64,000 bases of DNA from Bermanella sp047628755 (GTDB lineage: Bacteria; Pseudomonadota; Gammaproteobacteria; Pseudomonadales; Oceanobacteraceae): NCBI GenBank assembly GCA_047628755.1, contig JBLHVV010000001.1, positions 38,995-102,994 of the forward strand, given 5' to 3'. Below the pieces are notes generated by a model. The model was given only the letters and a program-made list of their open reading frames with translations, was not told the origin of the DNA and searched no databases. Made by a program: the position numbers and the translations under genes. Below, in pieces: positions 25,135-35,083 of the stretch; the stretch's first letter is position 1; each line of letters starts with the position of its first letter.

Positions 25135-27270
25135 TTATCCGCTATTTTTTACACGAATAATTTTTGATACGGCTTTATTTTTCTTAAGCTGACGCATTAC
25201 GTCGGCAAGATGGTTACGACCATGGACTCCAATTCTCAAACTTAATACGCTGAGTTGTGCGTCTTTATCGTCTACGCTTATCTGTTCTAAATTACCATCG
25301 GCGTCAGTTACAGCAGCTGCAAGGTTGGCAATGGTACCCCGTCTATTTTCTGTCCAAACACGAAGTGTAACGGAAAAGTCTTCTTTGATTTTGTCATCCC
25401 ATATTAATGGTAAGCACTTATCAGTTTGATCTAAAAATTCTTGGATGTTTTTGCAGCCAGTGGTGTGAACCACTAAGCCACGACCAGCACTTGAGTAGCC
25501 AACCACATCATCCCCAGGGATGGGGCTACAGCATTTTGCATAAGTGACTACGCCCCCTTCTTTACCCGATATGCTAAAAACGCCTTCACTGGATACAGTA
25601 GATACGCCATCGGTTTCACCCAATGCAAAAATGGCAATGCGTCGTGCAATGGCTTGAGCAGAACGGGTGCCTAGGCCAATGTCTTCTAAAATCATATCAA
25701 AATCTACAGAGCCAAACTCTTTCATTAGGTGTTCTAAGTGATCTAACTCTATATCGTTTAAGTCTAAATGGAACATAGATAATGCACCACTTAATAAGCG
25801 ATGCCCCAGAGTAATGGATTCATCGTGTTTTTGATTTTTAAGATAATGACGAATGTTTGCGCGGGCTTTACTGGTAACAACAAAATTTAACCAAGCTGGG
25901 TTTGGACTTGCACCAGGGGCAGTAATAATTTCCACCGACTGTCCGCTGTATAACCGAGTGCTTAATGGCGCCAATTGGCGGTCAATGCGACAACCTACAC
26001 ATGTGTTGCCCACATCGGTATGCACGTTGTATGCAAAGTCAACTGCGGTACTGTCTTTGGGCATTTCGACGATACGACCTTTAGGCGTAAATATGTAAGT
26101 ATCGTCTGGAAATAAATCGAGCTTTACGTTTTCAATAAACTCTTGTGGGTTGCCGGCGCTTTGCTGCAGTTCTAATAAACCTTTGACCCATTGACGAGCA
26201 CGTTTACTGCCTTTGCTGTGTACTTCGTCTTCTTCATCTTTATATAACCAATGTGCGGCAATTCCGTTGTGTGCCATGGCTTCCATTTCTTCGGTACGAA
26301 TTTGAACTTCAATATGGACGCCACCCACACCGATTACCGATGAGTGAATAGATTGATAACCATTGGACTTAGGAATCGCGATGTAATCTTTAAATCGGCC
26401 AGGTACGGGTTTATAAAAATTATGTACAAACCCCAATGCGCGATAGCAACTGTCTACGTTGTCTACAATAATACGAAAACCGTACACGTCCATAATTTGA
26501 TTGAAAGACTTTTTCTGCTCCTTCATTTTACGATAGATACTGTACAGGTGTTTCTCACGGCCAATAACGCGGGCTTTTAATCCTTCTTCTTTAAGGCGTG
26601 TTTTCAGTGCTTCGCTAATGCGCTCAACTAGCTCACTGCGATTTCCTCGGGCAGATTTAACTGCTTTTTGAATCATTTTGCTGCGCATAGGATGCTTGGC
26701 AGCAAAGCATAGGTCCTCTAGCTCCATGCGAATATTACTAATGCCTAGGCGATTGGCTATTGGGGCATAAATTTCCAAAGTCTCGTTGGCAATACGGCGC
26801 TTTTTTTCTGGAGGCATGGCGTTTAGCGTGCGCATGTTGTGCAGTCGATCGGCGAGTTTAACCAGTATGACTCGAATGTCACGAGCCATGGCCATAGCCA
26901 TTTTTTGGAAGTTGCCTGCTTGCTTTTCTTCTTGGCTGCCAAACTTAATGTGGGTTAATTTACTAACACCATCTACGAGTTCCGATACAGTTACTCCAAA
27001 CTGTTGTTCAAGGGCATCTTTTGGAACGGCGGTGTCTTCAATAACATCATGGAGCATGGCAGCCATTAGGCTTTGCGGATCCATGTGCATTTCGGATAGG
27101 ATTTTGGCCACGGCCAGAGGGTGAACAATATAAGGATCGCCACTGCGACGATATTGCCCGTCATGAGCTTGCTCGGCGTAGTAGTAAGCACGGCAAACCT
27201 GATTGATTTGCTCGGGCTCAAGATAGCTGCTTAGGCGTTCAGCCAGGGCATCTATAGTTGGCAACGTCAA
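25135..27270 (-). CDS. spoT: Bifunctional (p)ppGpp synthetase/hydrolase SpoT
   Basis: The 711-aa stringent-response enzyme has an N-terminal hydrolase with intact HD motif (H74-D75 in AMLHDVIEDT) and YIVHPLAVA. The synthetase domain contains GRFKDYIAIPKSNGYQSIH and YGFRIIVDNVDSCYRALG. TGS (IFTPKGRIVEMPKDSTAVDFAYNVH), the zinc-finger-like CCSPIPGDDVVGY region and a C-terminal ACT domain follow. Both catalytic motifs look intact, so it can make and degrade (p)ppGpp. It is downstream of rpoZ and upstream of ridA as in E. coli and Pseudomonas. Confidence 0.97.
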   Translation of the reverse strand: MTLPTIDALAERLSSYLEPEQINQVCRAYYYAEQAHDGQYRRSGDPYIVHPLAVAKILSEMHMDPQSLMAAMLHDVIEDTAVPKDALEQQFGVTVSELVDGVSKLTHIKFGSQEEKQAGNFQKMAMAMARDIRVILVKLADRLHNMRTLNAMPPEKKRRIANETLEIYAPIANRLGISNIRMELEDLCFAAKHPMRSKMIQKAVKSARGNRSELVERISEALKTRLKEEGLKARVIGREKHLYSIYRKMKEQKKSFNQIMDVYGFRIIVDNVDSCYRALGFVHNFYKPVPGRFKDYIAIPKSNGYQSIHSSVIGVGGVHIEVQIRTEEMEAMAHNGIAAHWLYKDEEDEVHSKGSKRARQWVKGLLELQQSAGNPQEFIENVKLDLFPDDTYIFTPKGRIVEMPKDSTAVDFAYNVHTDVGNTCVGCRIDRQLAPLSTRLYSGQSVEIITAPGASPNPAWLNFVVTSKARANIRHYLKNQKHDESITLGHRLLSGALSMFHLDLNDIELDHLEHLMKEFGSVDFDMILEDIGLGTRSAQAIARRIAIFALGETDGVSTVSSEGVFSISGKEGGVVTYAKCCSPIPGDDVVGYSSAGRGLVVHTTGCKNIQEFLDQTDKCLPLIWDDKIKEDFSVTLRVWTENRRGTIANLAAAVTDADGNLEQISVDDKDAQLSVLSLRIGVHGRNHLADVMRQLKKNKAVSKIIRVKNSG

Positions 27271-27311
27271 CCTCCAGCTTTCTGGTTAAGTATAATTGCT
27301 GCCAATATCAA

Positions 27312-27548
27312 TTAACCTTGCTCTTGAGCAGCAAGTTCTGCTGCTTCAAATGCGGCCATTGTCTCTGGCGTTACTTTGCCTTCAGCAATTTCGCGTAAAG
27401 CGATAACAGTTGGCTTATCTGAGCCAGCATCTACTAAAGGCTCGGCACCTTGAATAACAAGTTGACGAGCACGTTTGCTTGCTAGCATAACCAAATCAAA
27501 ACGGTTATTTACGTTGTCTAAGCAATCTTCTACGGTTACACGAGCCAT
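27312..27548 (-). CDS. rpoZ: RNA polymerase omega subunit
   Basis: The product is 78 aa from the ATG complementary to 27546-27548, giving the standard MARVTVEDCLDNV start. A longer frame to 27575 adds nine atypical residues. RFDLVMLASKRARQL and KPTVIALREIAEGK are invariant omega features. The subunit assists assembly of beta' and forms part of a ppGpp site. It is located between gmk and spoT, the conserved order. Confidence 0.97.
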   Translation of the reverse strand: MARVTVEDCLDNVNNRFDLVMLASKRARQLVIQGAEPLVDAGSDKPTVIALREIAEGKVTPETMAAFEAAELAAQEQG

Positions 27549-27633
27549 CTGAATTCTCTTTTGTTGAGTGAGCAAATAGCTTTGCTCATAAAATTTTAGT
27601 CAGTAGACCAAGTAGTTTACAAAAAGTACTGAC

Positions 27634-27667
27634 TTTTCGCCAATTGTTTCATTAAAACTGGCGAAAA
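27634..27667 (-). terminator. Possible intergenic hairpin between gmk and rpoZ
   Basis: TTTTCGCCA and TGGCGAAAA form a 9-bp perfect stem around a 16-nt loop. T/A runs belong to the stem rather than following it, so it may be a weak terminator or an mRNA-processing hairpin limiting gmk read-through into rpoZ-spoT. Confidence 0.4.
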
Positions 27668-27698
27668 ATAGGTTAATAAATGTGTATGTTTGCGTTGT

Positions 27699-28313
27699 TT
27701 ACTCTAAAAGTTTAGTAATCATAGCTTGGTGCTCTTCCGTTTGCTTAGGTGCGCGCAATCGGTTGGCCATAAATATGGCTTCTAATTCTATTAATGCGCT
27801 ATCAAATACGTCATTTACTACAAGGTAATTAAACTCATTGTAATGACTCATTTCACTGACCGCTTCGGCCATTCGTTCAGCAATAACCTCTTCACGGTCT
27901 TGTCCACGGCCTTGTAAGCGAGATAACAGAGCTCTTCGGGATGGAGGTAGAATGAAGATACTAACTGCTTGGGGCATTAACTTACGTACTTGTTGAGCGC
28001 CCTGCCAATCAATTTCTAAAATCACATCTTGGCCGTCAGCCAGTTGCTTTTCTACTGTGCGCTGGCTGGTGCCATAATAGTTACCAAATACTTGGGCGTG
28101 TTCTAAAAAATCGCCCTTGCCAATTAAGTCTACAAACGTATCTTTATTTACATAGTGATAATGTACGCCGTTCTCTTCACCCGGACGTTTGTCCCGTGTG
28201 GTATGACTTACGCTAATGGCAATGTTATTTGCCTTTTCTAATAACGCTTTTAATAAGCTGGTTTTACCCGTGCCAGACGCGGCGCTAACTATGTATAAAG
28301 TGCCTGTGCTCAT
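27699..28313 (-). CDS. gmk: Guanylate kinase
   Basis: The 204-aa enzyme phosphorylates GMP to GDP. Its P-loop is SAASGTGKTSLL (10-21), where most family members read SAPSGAGKTS. The GMP-binding segments VSHTTRDKRPGEENGVHYHYV and GNYYGTSQRTVEKQLADGQDVILEIDWQGAQQVR are complete. It is cytoplasmic, and its product links to the ppGpp pathway genes downstream (rpoZ, spoT). Confidence 0.97.
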   Translation of the reverse strand: MSTGTLYIVSAASGTGKTSLLKALLEKANNIAISVSHTTRDKRPGEENGVHYHYVNKDTFVDLIGKGDFLEHAQVFGNYYGTSQRTVEKQLADGQDVILEIDWQGAQQVRKLMPQAVSIFILPPSRRALLSRLQGRGQDREEVIAERMAEAVSEMSHYNEFNYLVVNDVFDSALIELEAIFMANRLRAPKQTEEHQAMITKLLE

Positions 28314-28433
28314 AGGTGTTCTCTTACAGATAAGTTAAAAACGATTTATCTTGTCTAGTATATAAAGCTATAGCTGTTTCAGCCATGAACTTATGCGAAT
28401 GAGTGAATTTATTTCAGCTTGCAGCCAATATTA

Positions 28434-29297
28434 TTACTCAATATTTTGTATCTGCTCGCGCATTTGTTCTATCAGTACTTTTAACTCTACGGCGATTTGG
28501 GTGGTCATATGAGAAATGGACTTAGAAGACAAGGTATTCGCCTCGCGATTAAGCTCTTGCATCATAAAGTCTAAACGTCGGCCTACGGGTTCTGTCTGCT
28601 TTAAGGCATGAGTTATTTCAACCAAATGCGCGCTTAATCGGTCTAGCTCTTCATCCACATCGGCTTTTTGCAGCAAGATCACCATTTCTTGTTCAAAGCG
28701 GTCAGGGTCTACCTTTATGCGCAACTCCCCTAGCTTAGCCTTCAAGTCAGTGCGCTGTGCTTTTAGTATTGCAGGTAGAAGCTTGGTCAATGCACTTATT
28801 TGCTTTTGAACAGCTATTATTCGCTGCTCAATAAAGATTTTAAGGGCAGAGCCTTCGCGTTTTCGCATTTCAATTAGCGGAGTCAGGGTATTTTTAAAGC
28901 CTTTTAGACCCTCTTCGCCAGCTTGCTGGTAATTGGTGCTGCCTTGGTTGATTACACCTGGCCACTTTAATATATCTAAAGAACTTAATGCGTTGCCAGG
29001 CCCAATTATTCCATGGACTTGGTCGGCGGCATCATTAATTTGGGCCACTAGATCAGCGTTAATGACTAAATTTTGTTGCAATTTATTAGGAATGAATTTT
29101 AAGCTGCATTCTACTTTTCCACGGCTGAGGGTTTGGCGAATTTGATCACGCAGTTGGGGTTCTATAGAACGCATTGAATCGGGTAGGCGAAAATGTAATT
29201 CTAAGTAGCGAGAATTTACTGTGCGGATTTCCCACGAATAGCTGCCCAGTTCGGTTTGCAGGTCTGTTCGCGCAAATGCCGTCATACTTAGGGTCAT
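28434..29297 (-). CDS. yicC: YicC family endoribonuclease/stress-related protein
   Basis: The product is 287 aa from the ATG complementary to 29295-29297, preceded by AAGGA. This gives MTLSMTAFARTDLQ, the standard start and exactly the E. coli length; the frame extends to 29354. SMTAFAR, TVNSRYLELHFRLPDSMRSIEPQLRDQIRQ and the C-terminal GRRLDFMMQELNREANTLSSKS are diagnostic. YicC-type proteins have been described as RNases. It is divergent from rph, as in many gammaproteobacteria. Confidence 0.94.
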   Translation of the reverse strand: MTLSMTAFARTDLQTELGSYSWEIRTVNSRYLELHFRLPDSMRSIEPQLRDQIRQTLSRGKVECSLKFIPNKLQQNLVINADLVAQINDAADQVHGIIGPGNALSSLDILKWPGVINQGSTNYQQAGEEGLKGFKNTLTPLIEMRKREGSALKIFIEQRIIAVQKQISALTKLLPAILKAQRTDLKAKLGELRIKVDPDRFEQEMVILLQKADVDEELDRLSAHLVEITHALKQTEPVGRRLDFMMQELNREANTLSSKSISHMTTQIAVELKVLIEQMREQIQNIE

Positions 29298-29456
29298 GGG
29301 AGTATCCTTATTGGTTTTAGAGCATTTTAACTCTTTAATAATGCCGTTCGCCATAAATGTTTGCTTGGCGTTAGATTTCAGGCCGTTATAATACAGGCCA
29401 TTATGAATACATTGATCAACTTTGCATTCTAACTAATTATTGGGTAGAAAATTACC

Positions 29457-30173
29457 ATGAGACCAAGTGGCCGCCAACAGAATCAATTACGCGATGTGAA
29501 AATAACTCGCAACTTCACCAAGCATGCCGAAGGTTCAGTATTAGTAGAATTCGGTGATACTAAGGTTATTTGTACGGCCAGTGTTGAAGGTCGAGTGCCC
29601 AGCTTTTTACGCGGTAAAGGTCAAGGCTGGGTGACTGCTGAATACGGTATGTTGCCAAGATCTACTGGTTCTCGCATGACGCGTGAGGCAGCTAAAGGCA
29701 AACAAAGTGGCCGTACAGTAGAAATTAGTCGTTTAATTGGTCGATCGCTTCGTGCAGCGGTTGATCTAGAAGTATTGGGTGAAAATAGCATCACAATCGA
29801 TTGCGATGTAATTCAAGCTGACGGTGGAACGCGTTGCGCTTCTATCACGGGTGCTTGTGTTGCCTTAGTAGACGCCATTAACCACATGCTTAAAGAGGGG
29901 ATAATTAAAACTAACCCGCTTAAATACATGATCAGTGCGGTATCTGTTGGTATTTACAATGGAGAGTCTGTTTTAGATTTAGACTATCTAGAGGATAGTG
30001 CTGCTGAAACTGACTTAAATGTCATAATGGCCAACAATGGCGGCTTTGTTGAAATTCAAGGTACCGCGGAAGGTGAACCATTTCAACCAGAACAGCTAAA
30101 CTCTATGTTAGAGTTAGCAAAACTGGGTTTAGCTGAAATATCTAATTTACAAAACGCGGCTCTGAACGTTTAA
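29457..30173 (+). CDS. rph: Ribonuclease PH
   Basis: The 238-aa phosphorolytic 3'-5' exoribonuclease trims tRNA 3' ends. It begins MRPSGRQQNQLRDVKITRNF; GSVLVEFGDTKVICTASV, RMTREAAKGKQSGRTVEISRLIGRSLRA (phosphate and RNA site) and IDCDVIQADGGTRCASITGA are family signatures. Full length, with no frameshift of the kind known in E. coli K-12. It is followed by yggT. Confidence 0.97.
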   Translation: MRPSGRQQNQLRDVKITRNFTKHAEGSVLVEFGDTKVICTASVEGRVPSFLRGKGQGWVTAEYGMLPRSTGSRMTREAAKGKQSGRTVEISRLIGRSLRAAVDLEVLGENSITIDCDVIQADGGTRCASITGACVALVDAINHMLKEGIIKTNPLKYMISAVSVGIYNGESVLDLDYLEDSAAETDLNVIMANNGGFVEIQGTAEGEPFQPEQLNSMLELAKLGLAEISNLQNAALNV

Positions 30174-30254
30174 AGGCTTAATGATTAAACAATAATACTT
30201 TACTCAACCATATTGGGTAATTTAATGATTATAACAATATAAAGGAACACATAA

Positions 30255-30848
30255 ATGGGATCAGCGTTTACAGACATTAGTTTACTGATTGTTAATACAA
30301 TAACTGGGTTGTTTTTATTTGCAGTGGTATTAAGGTTTTTGCTGCAGACCGTAAAAGCTGATTTTTATAATCCGGTATCGCAGTTTATTGTTAAAATTAC
30401 TAATCCGTTATTGTTACCTGTTCGTAAAGTCATACGTGGTTTTGGTGGCTACGATGTAGCGTCTCTGGTGCTGGCGGTTTTAGTGCAAATAGTGGCCATT
30501 TGCTTAACGCTCAGTGTGCTAAGCGTCTGGCCGTTGCCTATTGCGAACATTGCAATATGGTCAGTTCTCGGAACGGCGGGCACCTTTTTAGATTTGTACT
30601 TCTGGGGTTTGTTAATCATTATTATTATTAGCTGGATAGCACCTAATAACCCTAACCCGGCCATCGATTTATTAAAGCAAATTATCGAACCGGCAATGAA
30701 ACCAATTAAAAATCTTATGCCAGATATGGGTGGTATCGACTTAAGCCCAATTATTATGATTTTGTTAATTAGAGTTGTGGAAACATTATTAAATGCTGTT
30801 GCAAAATCCACTGGTTTTCAAGGGCAGTTCCCAATAATTGGTCTGTAG
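30255..30848 (+). CDS. yggT: YggT family integral membrane protein
   Basis: The 197-aa protein has four or more hydrophobic segments in two similar halves. The repeats RFLLQTVKADFYNPVSQFIVKITNPLLLPVRKVI and SWIAPNNPNPAIDLLKQIIEPAMKPIKNLMP are the duplicated YGGT domain. Roles in osmotic shock tolerance or membrane protein placement have been suggested for relatives, but the biochemical role is unclear. AAAGGAAC precedes the ATG. It is followed by metX. Confidence 0.92.
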   Translation: MGSAFTDISLLIVNTITGLFLFAVVLRFLLQTVKADFYNPVSQFIVKITNPLLLPVRKVIRGFGGYDVASLVLAVLVQIVAICLTLSVLSVWPLPIANIAIWSVLGTAGTFLDLYFWGLLIIIIISWIAPNNPNPAIDLLKQIIEPAMKPIKNLMPDMGGIDLSPIIMILLIRVVETLLNAVAKSTGFQGQFPIIGL

Positions 30849-30917
30849 CTTTATTGGCCATTAAAAATATAAAACATGCATCGTTAATCAATTTAAGAAC
30901 CTAGATCGGACCCACAC

Positions 30918-32063
30918 ATGCCTCAAAAAATCCCAGCGGACAGCGTTGGTATCGTCACACCTCAAGTGGCTAAATTTGATCAGCCGCTTGAGTTACGTAG
31001 TGGTAAAATATTAGCCAGTTATGAATTGGTTTATGAAACCTATGGTGAGCTGAATGCTGATAAAAGCAATGCAATTTTAATTTGCCATGCTCTTAGTGGT
31101 GATCATCATGCAGCTGGGTACCATGAGGGCGATGCAAAACCTGGTTGGTGGGATTCTTGTATTGGCCCAGGTAAAGCGGTAGATACCAATCGTTTTTTTG
31201 TCTTAAGTTTAAATAATCTTGGCGGCTGTCATGGTTCTACAGGCCCAACCAGTATTAACCCTGAAACTAATAAACCGTATGGCAGCCACTTTCCCATGGT
31301 GCGAGTATACGATTGGGTAGAAAGCCAGGCTCGATTAGCTGACCGCTTAGGGATTGATAAGTTTGCTGCAATTATTGGTGGCAGTCTTGGTGGTATGCAG
31401 GCTTTGCGCTGGAGTTTTCAATACCCAGACCGCTTGTCTTATTGTGGTGTGATTGCGTCAGCTTCTAAGCTTTCAGCACAAAATATAGCGTTTAACGAAG
31501 TAGCACGTAACGCTATTATGAAAGATCCAGATTTTCATGATGGAGATTATATTGAAAAAGGCGCCATCCCTAAAACTGGATTAATGACGGCTCGTATGTT
31601 GGCTCACTTAACCTACTTAAGTGACGACGCAATGGGTGAAAAATTTGGTCGTGCATTGAAAACTGACAAAATTGAATACGGATATAACCCAGAGTTTGAA
31701 GTTGAAAGTTACCTGCATTACCAAGGGGAAAAATTTGCCACCAGCTTTGATGCAAACACGTATTTGCTAATGACAAAGGCGTTAGATTATTTTGATCCAG
31801 CGCAATACAGCGATGGAGATTTAGCCACTTGCTTGGCACCCTCTAAAAGTAACTACTTTGTGGTTAGCTTTACTACGGACTGGCGTTTTAGCCCAGAGCG
31901 CAGTGAAGAAATTGTAGATGCCTTAATTGAAGCCGATAAAAATGTGACCTATGCCTGCATTGAATCTGAAAAAGGACACGATGCTTTCCTTATACCAATT
32001 CCTAGATACGTGAAAATATTCACCGCTTATATGAATCGTGTGGCTAAGGAGTTAAATCTATGA
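30918..32063 (+). CDS. metX: Homoserine O-acyltransferase
   Basis: The 381-aa alpha/beta hydrolase acylates homoserine with acetyl- or succinyl-CoA for methionine synthesis. The nucleophile elbow is GGSLGGMQ (Ser156); the acid is in FTTDWRFSPERSEEI and the catalytic His in SEKGHDAFL. LNNLGGCHGSTGP forms the oxyanion/substrate region. Many gammaproteobacterial MetX enzymes next to MetW use succinyl-CoA, which I cannot decide here. The stop overlaps the metW start (ATGA). Confidence 0.95.
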   Translation: MPQKIPADSVGIVTPQVAKFDQPLELRSGKILASYELVYETYGELNADKSNAILICHALSGDHHAAGYHEGDAKPGWWDSCIGPGKAVDTNRFFVLSLNNLGGCHGSTGPTSINPETNKPYGSHFPMVRVYDWVESQARLADRLGIDKFAAIIGGSLGGMQALRWSFQYPDRLSYCGVIASASKLSAQNIAFNEVARNAIMKDPDFHDGDYIEKGAIPKTGLMTARMLAHLTYLSDDAMGEKFGRALKTDKIEYGYNPEFEVESYLHYQGEKFATSFDANTYLLMTKALDYFDPAQYSDGDLATCLAPSKSNYFVVSFTTDWRFSPERSEEIVDALIEADKNVTYACIESEKGHDAFLIPIPRYVKIFTAYMNRVAKELNL

Positions 32064-32665
32064 ACGCTCAATTCTTAAGAAGCGATTTAAAAATTATCCA
32101 AAATTGGGTGAAACCAAGTAGCAGAGTGATTGATTTAGGTTGTGGTGAAGGCGAGCTGCTATCGTATTTAAAAAATGCCAAGCAATGCAAAGGCTATGGC
32201 TTAGAAATAAACTCTGACAGTATTCTTAGTTGTGTAGAAAAAGGTTTAAACGTTATTGAGCATAATTTAAATGATGGTTTAAAACACTTTAAAAATGGTG
32301 CCATGGATACCGTTATCATGACCCAGGCTTTACAAGCAGTAAGTCGACCAGATGAATTGTTAGATGATATGTTGCGGGTAGGTAAAGAAGCGATTATTAC
32401 TTTTCCTAACTTTGGTTACTGGCGCACACGGTTTTACCTAATGACAAAAGGTAAAATGCCCATGTCTAAAACACTGCCATTTAATTGGTATGACACTCCA
32501 AATATTCATATGTGTACTTTTCGTGATTTTGAAAAGCTATGCTGTGAAAAGAATTTAACTATTTTAAACAGAACGGTTGTAGATAAAAATCATAAAAAAT
32601 CGCTAGCCATACGTATATGGCCAAATATGTTGGGTGAATTTGCTATCTATCGAGTGACTAAATAG
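32060..32665 (+). CDS. metW: Methionine biosynthesis protein MetW
   Basis: The 201-aa SAM-methyltransferase-fold protein is translationally coupled to metX. VIDLGCGEGELLSYL is the SAM-binding motif, and FPNFGYWRTRFYLMTKGKMPMSKTLPFNWYDTPNIHMCTFRDFE is diagnostic of MetW. Partnership with MetX for full acyltransferase function is reported in related bacteria. No methyl acceptor is known. Confidence 0.94.
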   Translation: MNAQFLRSDLKIIQNWVKPSSRVIDLGCGEGELLSYLKNAKQCKGYGLEINSDSILSCVEKGLNVIEHNLNDGLKHFKNGAMDTVIMTQALQAVSRPDELLDDMLRVGKEAIITFPNFGYWRTRFYLMTKGKMPMSKTLPFNWYDTPNIHMCTFRDFEKLCCEKNLTILNRTVVDKNHKKSLAIRIWPNMLGEFAIYRVTK

Positions 32666-32709
32666 TCACTTCATTTTATTTAAATAGACGACTAAACAAG
32701 AGAATTATT

Positions 32710-33147
32710 ATGAAAAAAATAGGATTATTTTTAATTGTATTGATGTTCGGCAGCGTATCTTTTGCGGAACAAAAAAAAGTATTTGGTAATTTTGAAGTAC
32801 ATTATATGGGATTAACAACAAGCGATTTAGATCCGGCTGTGGCTCGTAATTATGGTATTACCCGAAGCCGAAATATAGGCTATCTGATGATCAGCGTATT
32901 GAAAACAGATGAAAGTGAGATGCCAATTGCCTGGAACGCAAAGCTTGAAGCTGAAATGTTTAATCTTATTGGCCAAACTAAGAAATTAGAATTCATCCGT
33001 ATTCAAGAAAGTAATGCATTATATTTTTACAGTACCTTTGATTTTTATGATGCTAATCATTATCGCTTTAACATTAAAGTTACCCCTGATGGTCAGAAAA
33101 AAACATACGACGTTAAGTTTAGCCAGCAATTTTATCGCGGCGAATAA
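32710..33147 (+). CDS. Exported DUF4426 protein
   Basis: The 145-aa protein has a signal peptide (MKKIGLFLIVLMFGSVSFA, cleavage before EQKK). A mature beta-rich domain contains FGNFEVHYMGLTTSDLDP, ITRSRNIGYLMISVL and YRFNIKVTPDGQKKTYDVKFSQQFY. This matches the DUF4426 family, which sits between metW and rdgB in Pseudomonas. It would be periplasmic. Function is unknown; location conservation suggests only a shared transcript. Confidence 0.86.
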   Translation: MKKIGLFLIVLMFGSVSFAEQKKVFGNFEVHYMGLTTSDLDPAVARNYGITRSRNIGYLMISVLKTDESEMPIAWNAKLEAEMFNLIGQTKKLEFIRIQESNALYFYSTFDFYDANHYRFNIKVTPDGQKKTYDVKFSQQFYRGE

Positions 33148-33222
33148 TCGGTCGGTCTCATGTTTTAATCTAACTCGGGTTTAAAGGTCTAAGTTGATAG
33201 CAGTTTAATATTTTGGAATATT

Positions 33223-33831
33223 ATGTCTAAGCAAAAAGTAGTTTTAGCCAGTAGCAATAAAGGTAAATTAGTTGAGCTAGAATATGCTCTGGCTGAATTT
33301 AATGTGACGCTAATTCCCCAGAGTCAATTTTCAGTTCCAGATGCTGATGAAACTGGATTAAGCTTTATTGAAAATGCTATTCTTAAGGCTCGCCATGCTA
33401 GTGCATTAACAGGTTTGCCAGCATTGGCTGATGACAGCGGATTAGAAGTGGACGCGTTAAATGGTGCGCCAGGTATTTATAGTGCACGTTTTTCTTCTGA
33501 CGAAAATGGAAAAGGTGCCACTGACGAAAGCAATAATAGAAAGTTATTAATAGAATTAGCAGGTGTTTTACCAAAAGATCGTACTGCACGTTATCACTGT
33601 GTACTTGCATTTGTTAAACATGAGTTAGACCCAAATCCAATTATTTGCCAAGGAGCATGGGAAGGTGTAATTAATACAGAATTCTGTGGCGACGGTGGAT
33701 TTGGTTACGACCCATTATTTTTTGTCAAAAATCAAAACAAAACCGCTGCACAGCTGACGAATCAAGAAAAGAAAAAAATAAGTCATCGCGGTTTAGCCAT
33801 CGAACAACTTAAAGTTTTATTTAAGCTGTAA
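33223..33831 (+). CDS. rdgB: XTP/dITP diphosphatase (RdgB/HAM1)
   Basis: The 202-aa enzyme removes non-canonical purine triphosphates such as dITP and XTP. The substrate-binding start VVLASSNKGKLVELEYAL, PALADDSGLEVDALNGAPGIYSAR and FGYDPLFFV are all conserved, and the metal/catalytic acids are intact. It is followed at 24 nt by hemW, a conserved pair. Confidence 0.96.
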   Translation: MSKQKVVLASSNKGKLVELEYALAEFNVTLIPQSQFSVPDADETGLSFIENAILKARHASALTGLPALADDSGLEVDALNGAPGIYSARFSSDENGKGATDESNNRKLLIELAGVLPKDRTARYHCVLAFVKHELDPNPIICQGAWEGVINTEFCGDGGFGYDPLFFVKNQNKTAAQLTNQEKKKISHRGLAIEQLKVLFKL

Positions 33832-33855
33832 TTTATTTAGGCAAATTATTTATTT

Positions 33856-35067
33856 ATGTCACAACCTTTGGCAAACACAGTGCCACACTCACTAATACTT
33901 CCGCCGCTTTCATTGTATATTCATGTGCCATGGTGTGTGAAAAAATGCCCCTACTGTGATTTTAATAGTCACAAAGCTGATTCAATTTTACCAGAACAGG
34001 ATTATATAATTGCGTTATTAGATGACCTTGATGATGATTTGAAGTGGCTAACAGAAAACAATATAAAACCTAGACCAATTCAATCTATCTTTATCGGTGG
34101 AGGAACACCTTCATTGTTAAGTGTTAAGGCTTATAAAGATTTATTTTACGGCTTAAAACAGCGCCTAGAATTTATTCCTGATATTGAAATAACAATGGAA
34201 GCAAACCCAGGTAGTTTTGAAGCTGATAAGTTTAATGGATATCGTCAGTTAGGTATTAACAGATTGTCTATCGGCATTCAGAGTTTCAGTGATCAACAGT
34301 TAAAACATTTAGGGCGAATTCACAACGGGCAAGAAGCCGTGTCGGCGGTTGAGATGGCAAAAGCCGCAGGGTTTGATAATTTCAACTTAGACTTTATGCA
34401 TGGTCTACCAGATCAAACCTTAGCCCAAGCCTTGGCAGATTTACAAAAGGGTATAGACTTAAATCCCACTCATATAAGTTGGTATCAATTAACGATTGAG
34501 CCTAATACAGAGTTCTTTAAACGGCCGCCTGTTTTACCTCAAGATGAAACCTTATGGGCCATTCAAGAAGCCGGACAATCGCTGTTAGCTAAAAATGGTT
34601 TTCAGCAATACGAAATATCCGCTTATGGAAAAATTAGTAAGCAAGCACGTCATAATTTGAATTATTGGGAATTTGGTGACTATCTGGGAATTGGTGCAGG
34701 TGCCCATGGAAAATTAACGGTTCCAGCTAAAAAATTAACCGATACTAAAATCTTTCGCACCGCTAAAACTCGTTTACCTAAAGATTATTTAAATTTAGCA
34801 AAACGTTTTTTGGTGGCTCGAGACAATATAGAATTAGAAGATCGTGAATTAGAGTTTTTAATGAACGGATTGCGTTTATATGATGGAGTTGATGTGAGTT
34901 TGTTTAGCGAACGTACTGGGCTTGATTATCAGGCAATAGAACAAGGGGTAAAAAAATCTATAGCAGATGGCTTGATAGATTTAGTAGCGTTAGAGCAGCA
35001 TAATAAACTAAAAGCCACCGAACAGGGTCAGCTTTTTTTAAATGAACTGCTAGAGCGGTTTTTGTAG
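33856..35067 (+). CDS. hemW: Radical SAM heme chaperone HemW
   Basis: The 403-aa protein has the radical-SAM cluster motif C27-VKK-C31-PY-C34 followed by DFNSH, the HemW pattern. FIGGGTPSLL, MEANPGSFEADK, GINRLSIGIQSF and DFMHGLPDQT mark the TIM-barrel SAM-binding strands. Once annotated as coproporphyrinogen dehydrogenase, HemW is now viewed as a heme-delivery protein; it lacks the extra cysteine of HemN. It is coupled to rdgB and converges with hisF. Confidence 0.94.
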   Translation: MSQPLANTVPHSLILPPLSLYIHVPWCVKKCPYCDFNSHKADSILPEQDYIIALLDDLDDDLKWLTENNIKPRPIQSIFIGGGTPSLLSVKAYKDLFYGLKQRLEFIPDIEITMEANPGSFEADKFNGYRQLGINRLSIGIQSFSDQQLKHLGRIHNGQEAVSAVEMAKAAGFDNFNLDFMHGLPDQTLAQALADLQKGIDLNPTHISWYQLTIEPNTEFFKRPPVLPQDETLWAIQEAGQSLLAKNGFQQYEISAYGKISKQARHNLNYWEFGDYLGIGAGAHGKLTVPAKKLTDTKIFRTAKTRLPKDYLNLAKRFLVARDNIELEDRELEFLMNGLRLYDGVDVSLFSERTGLDYQAIEQGVKKSIADGLIDLVALEQHNKLKATEQGQLFLNELLERFL

Positions 35068-35083
35068 GAGTTCACCTTTTAAA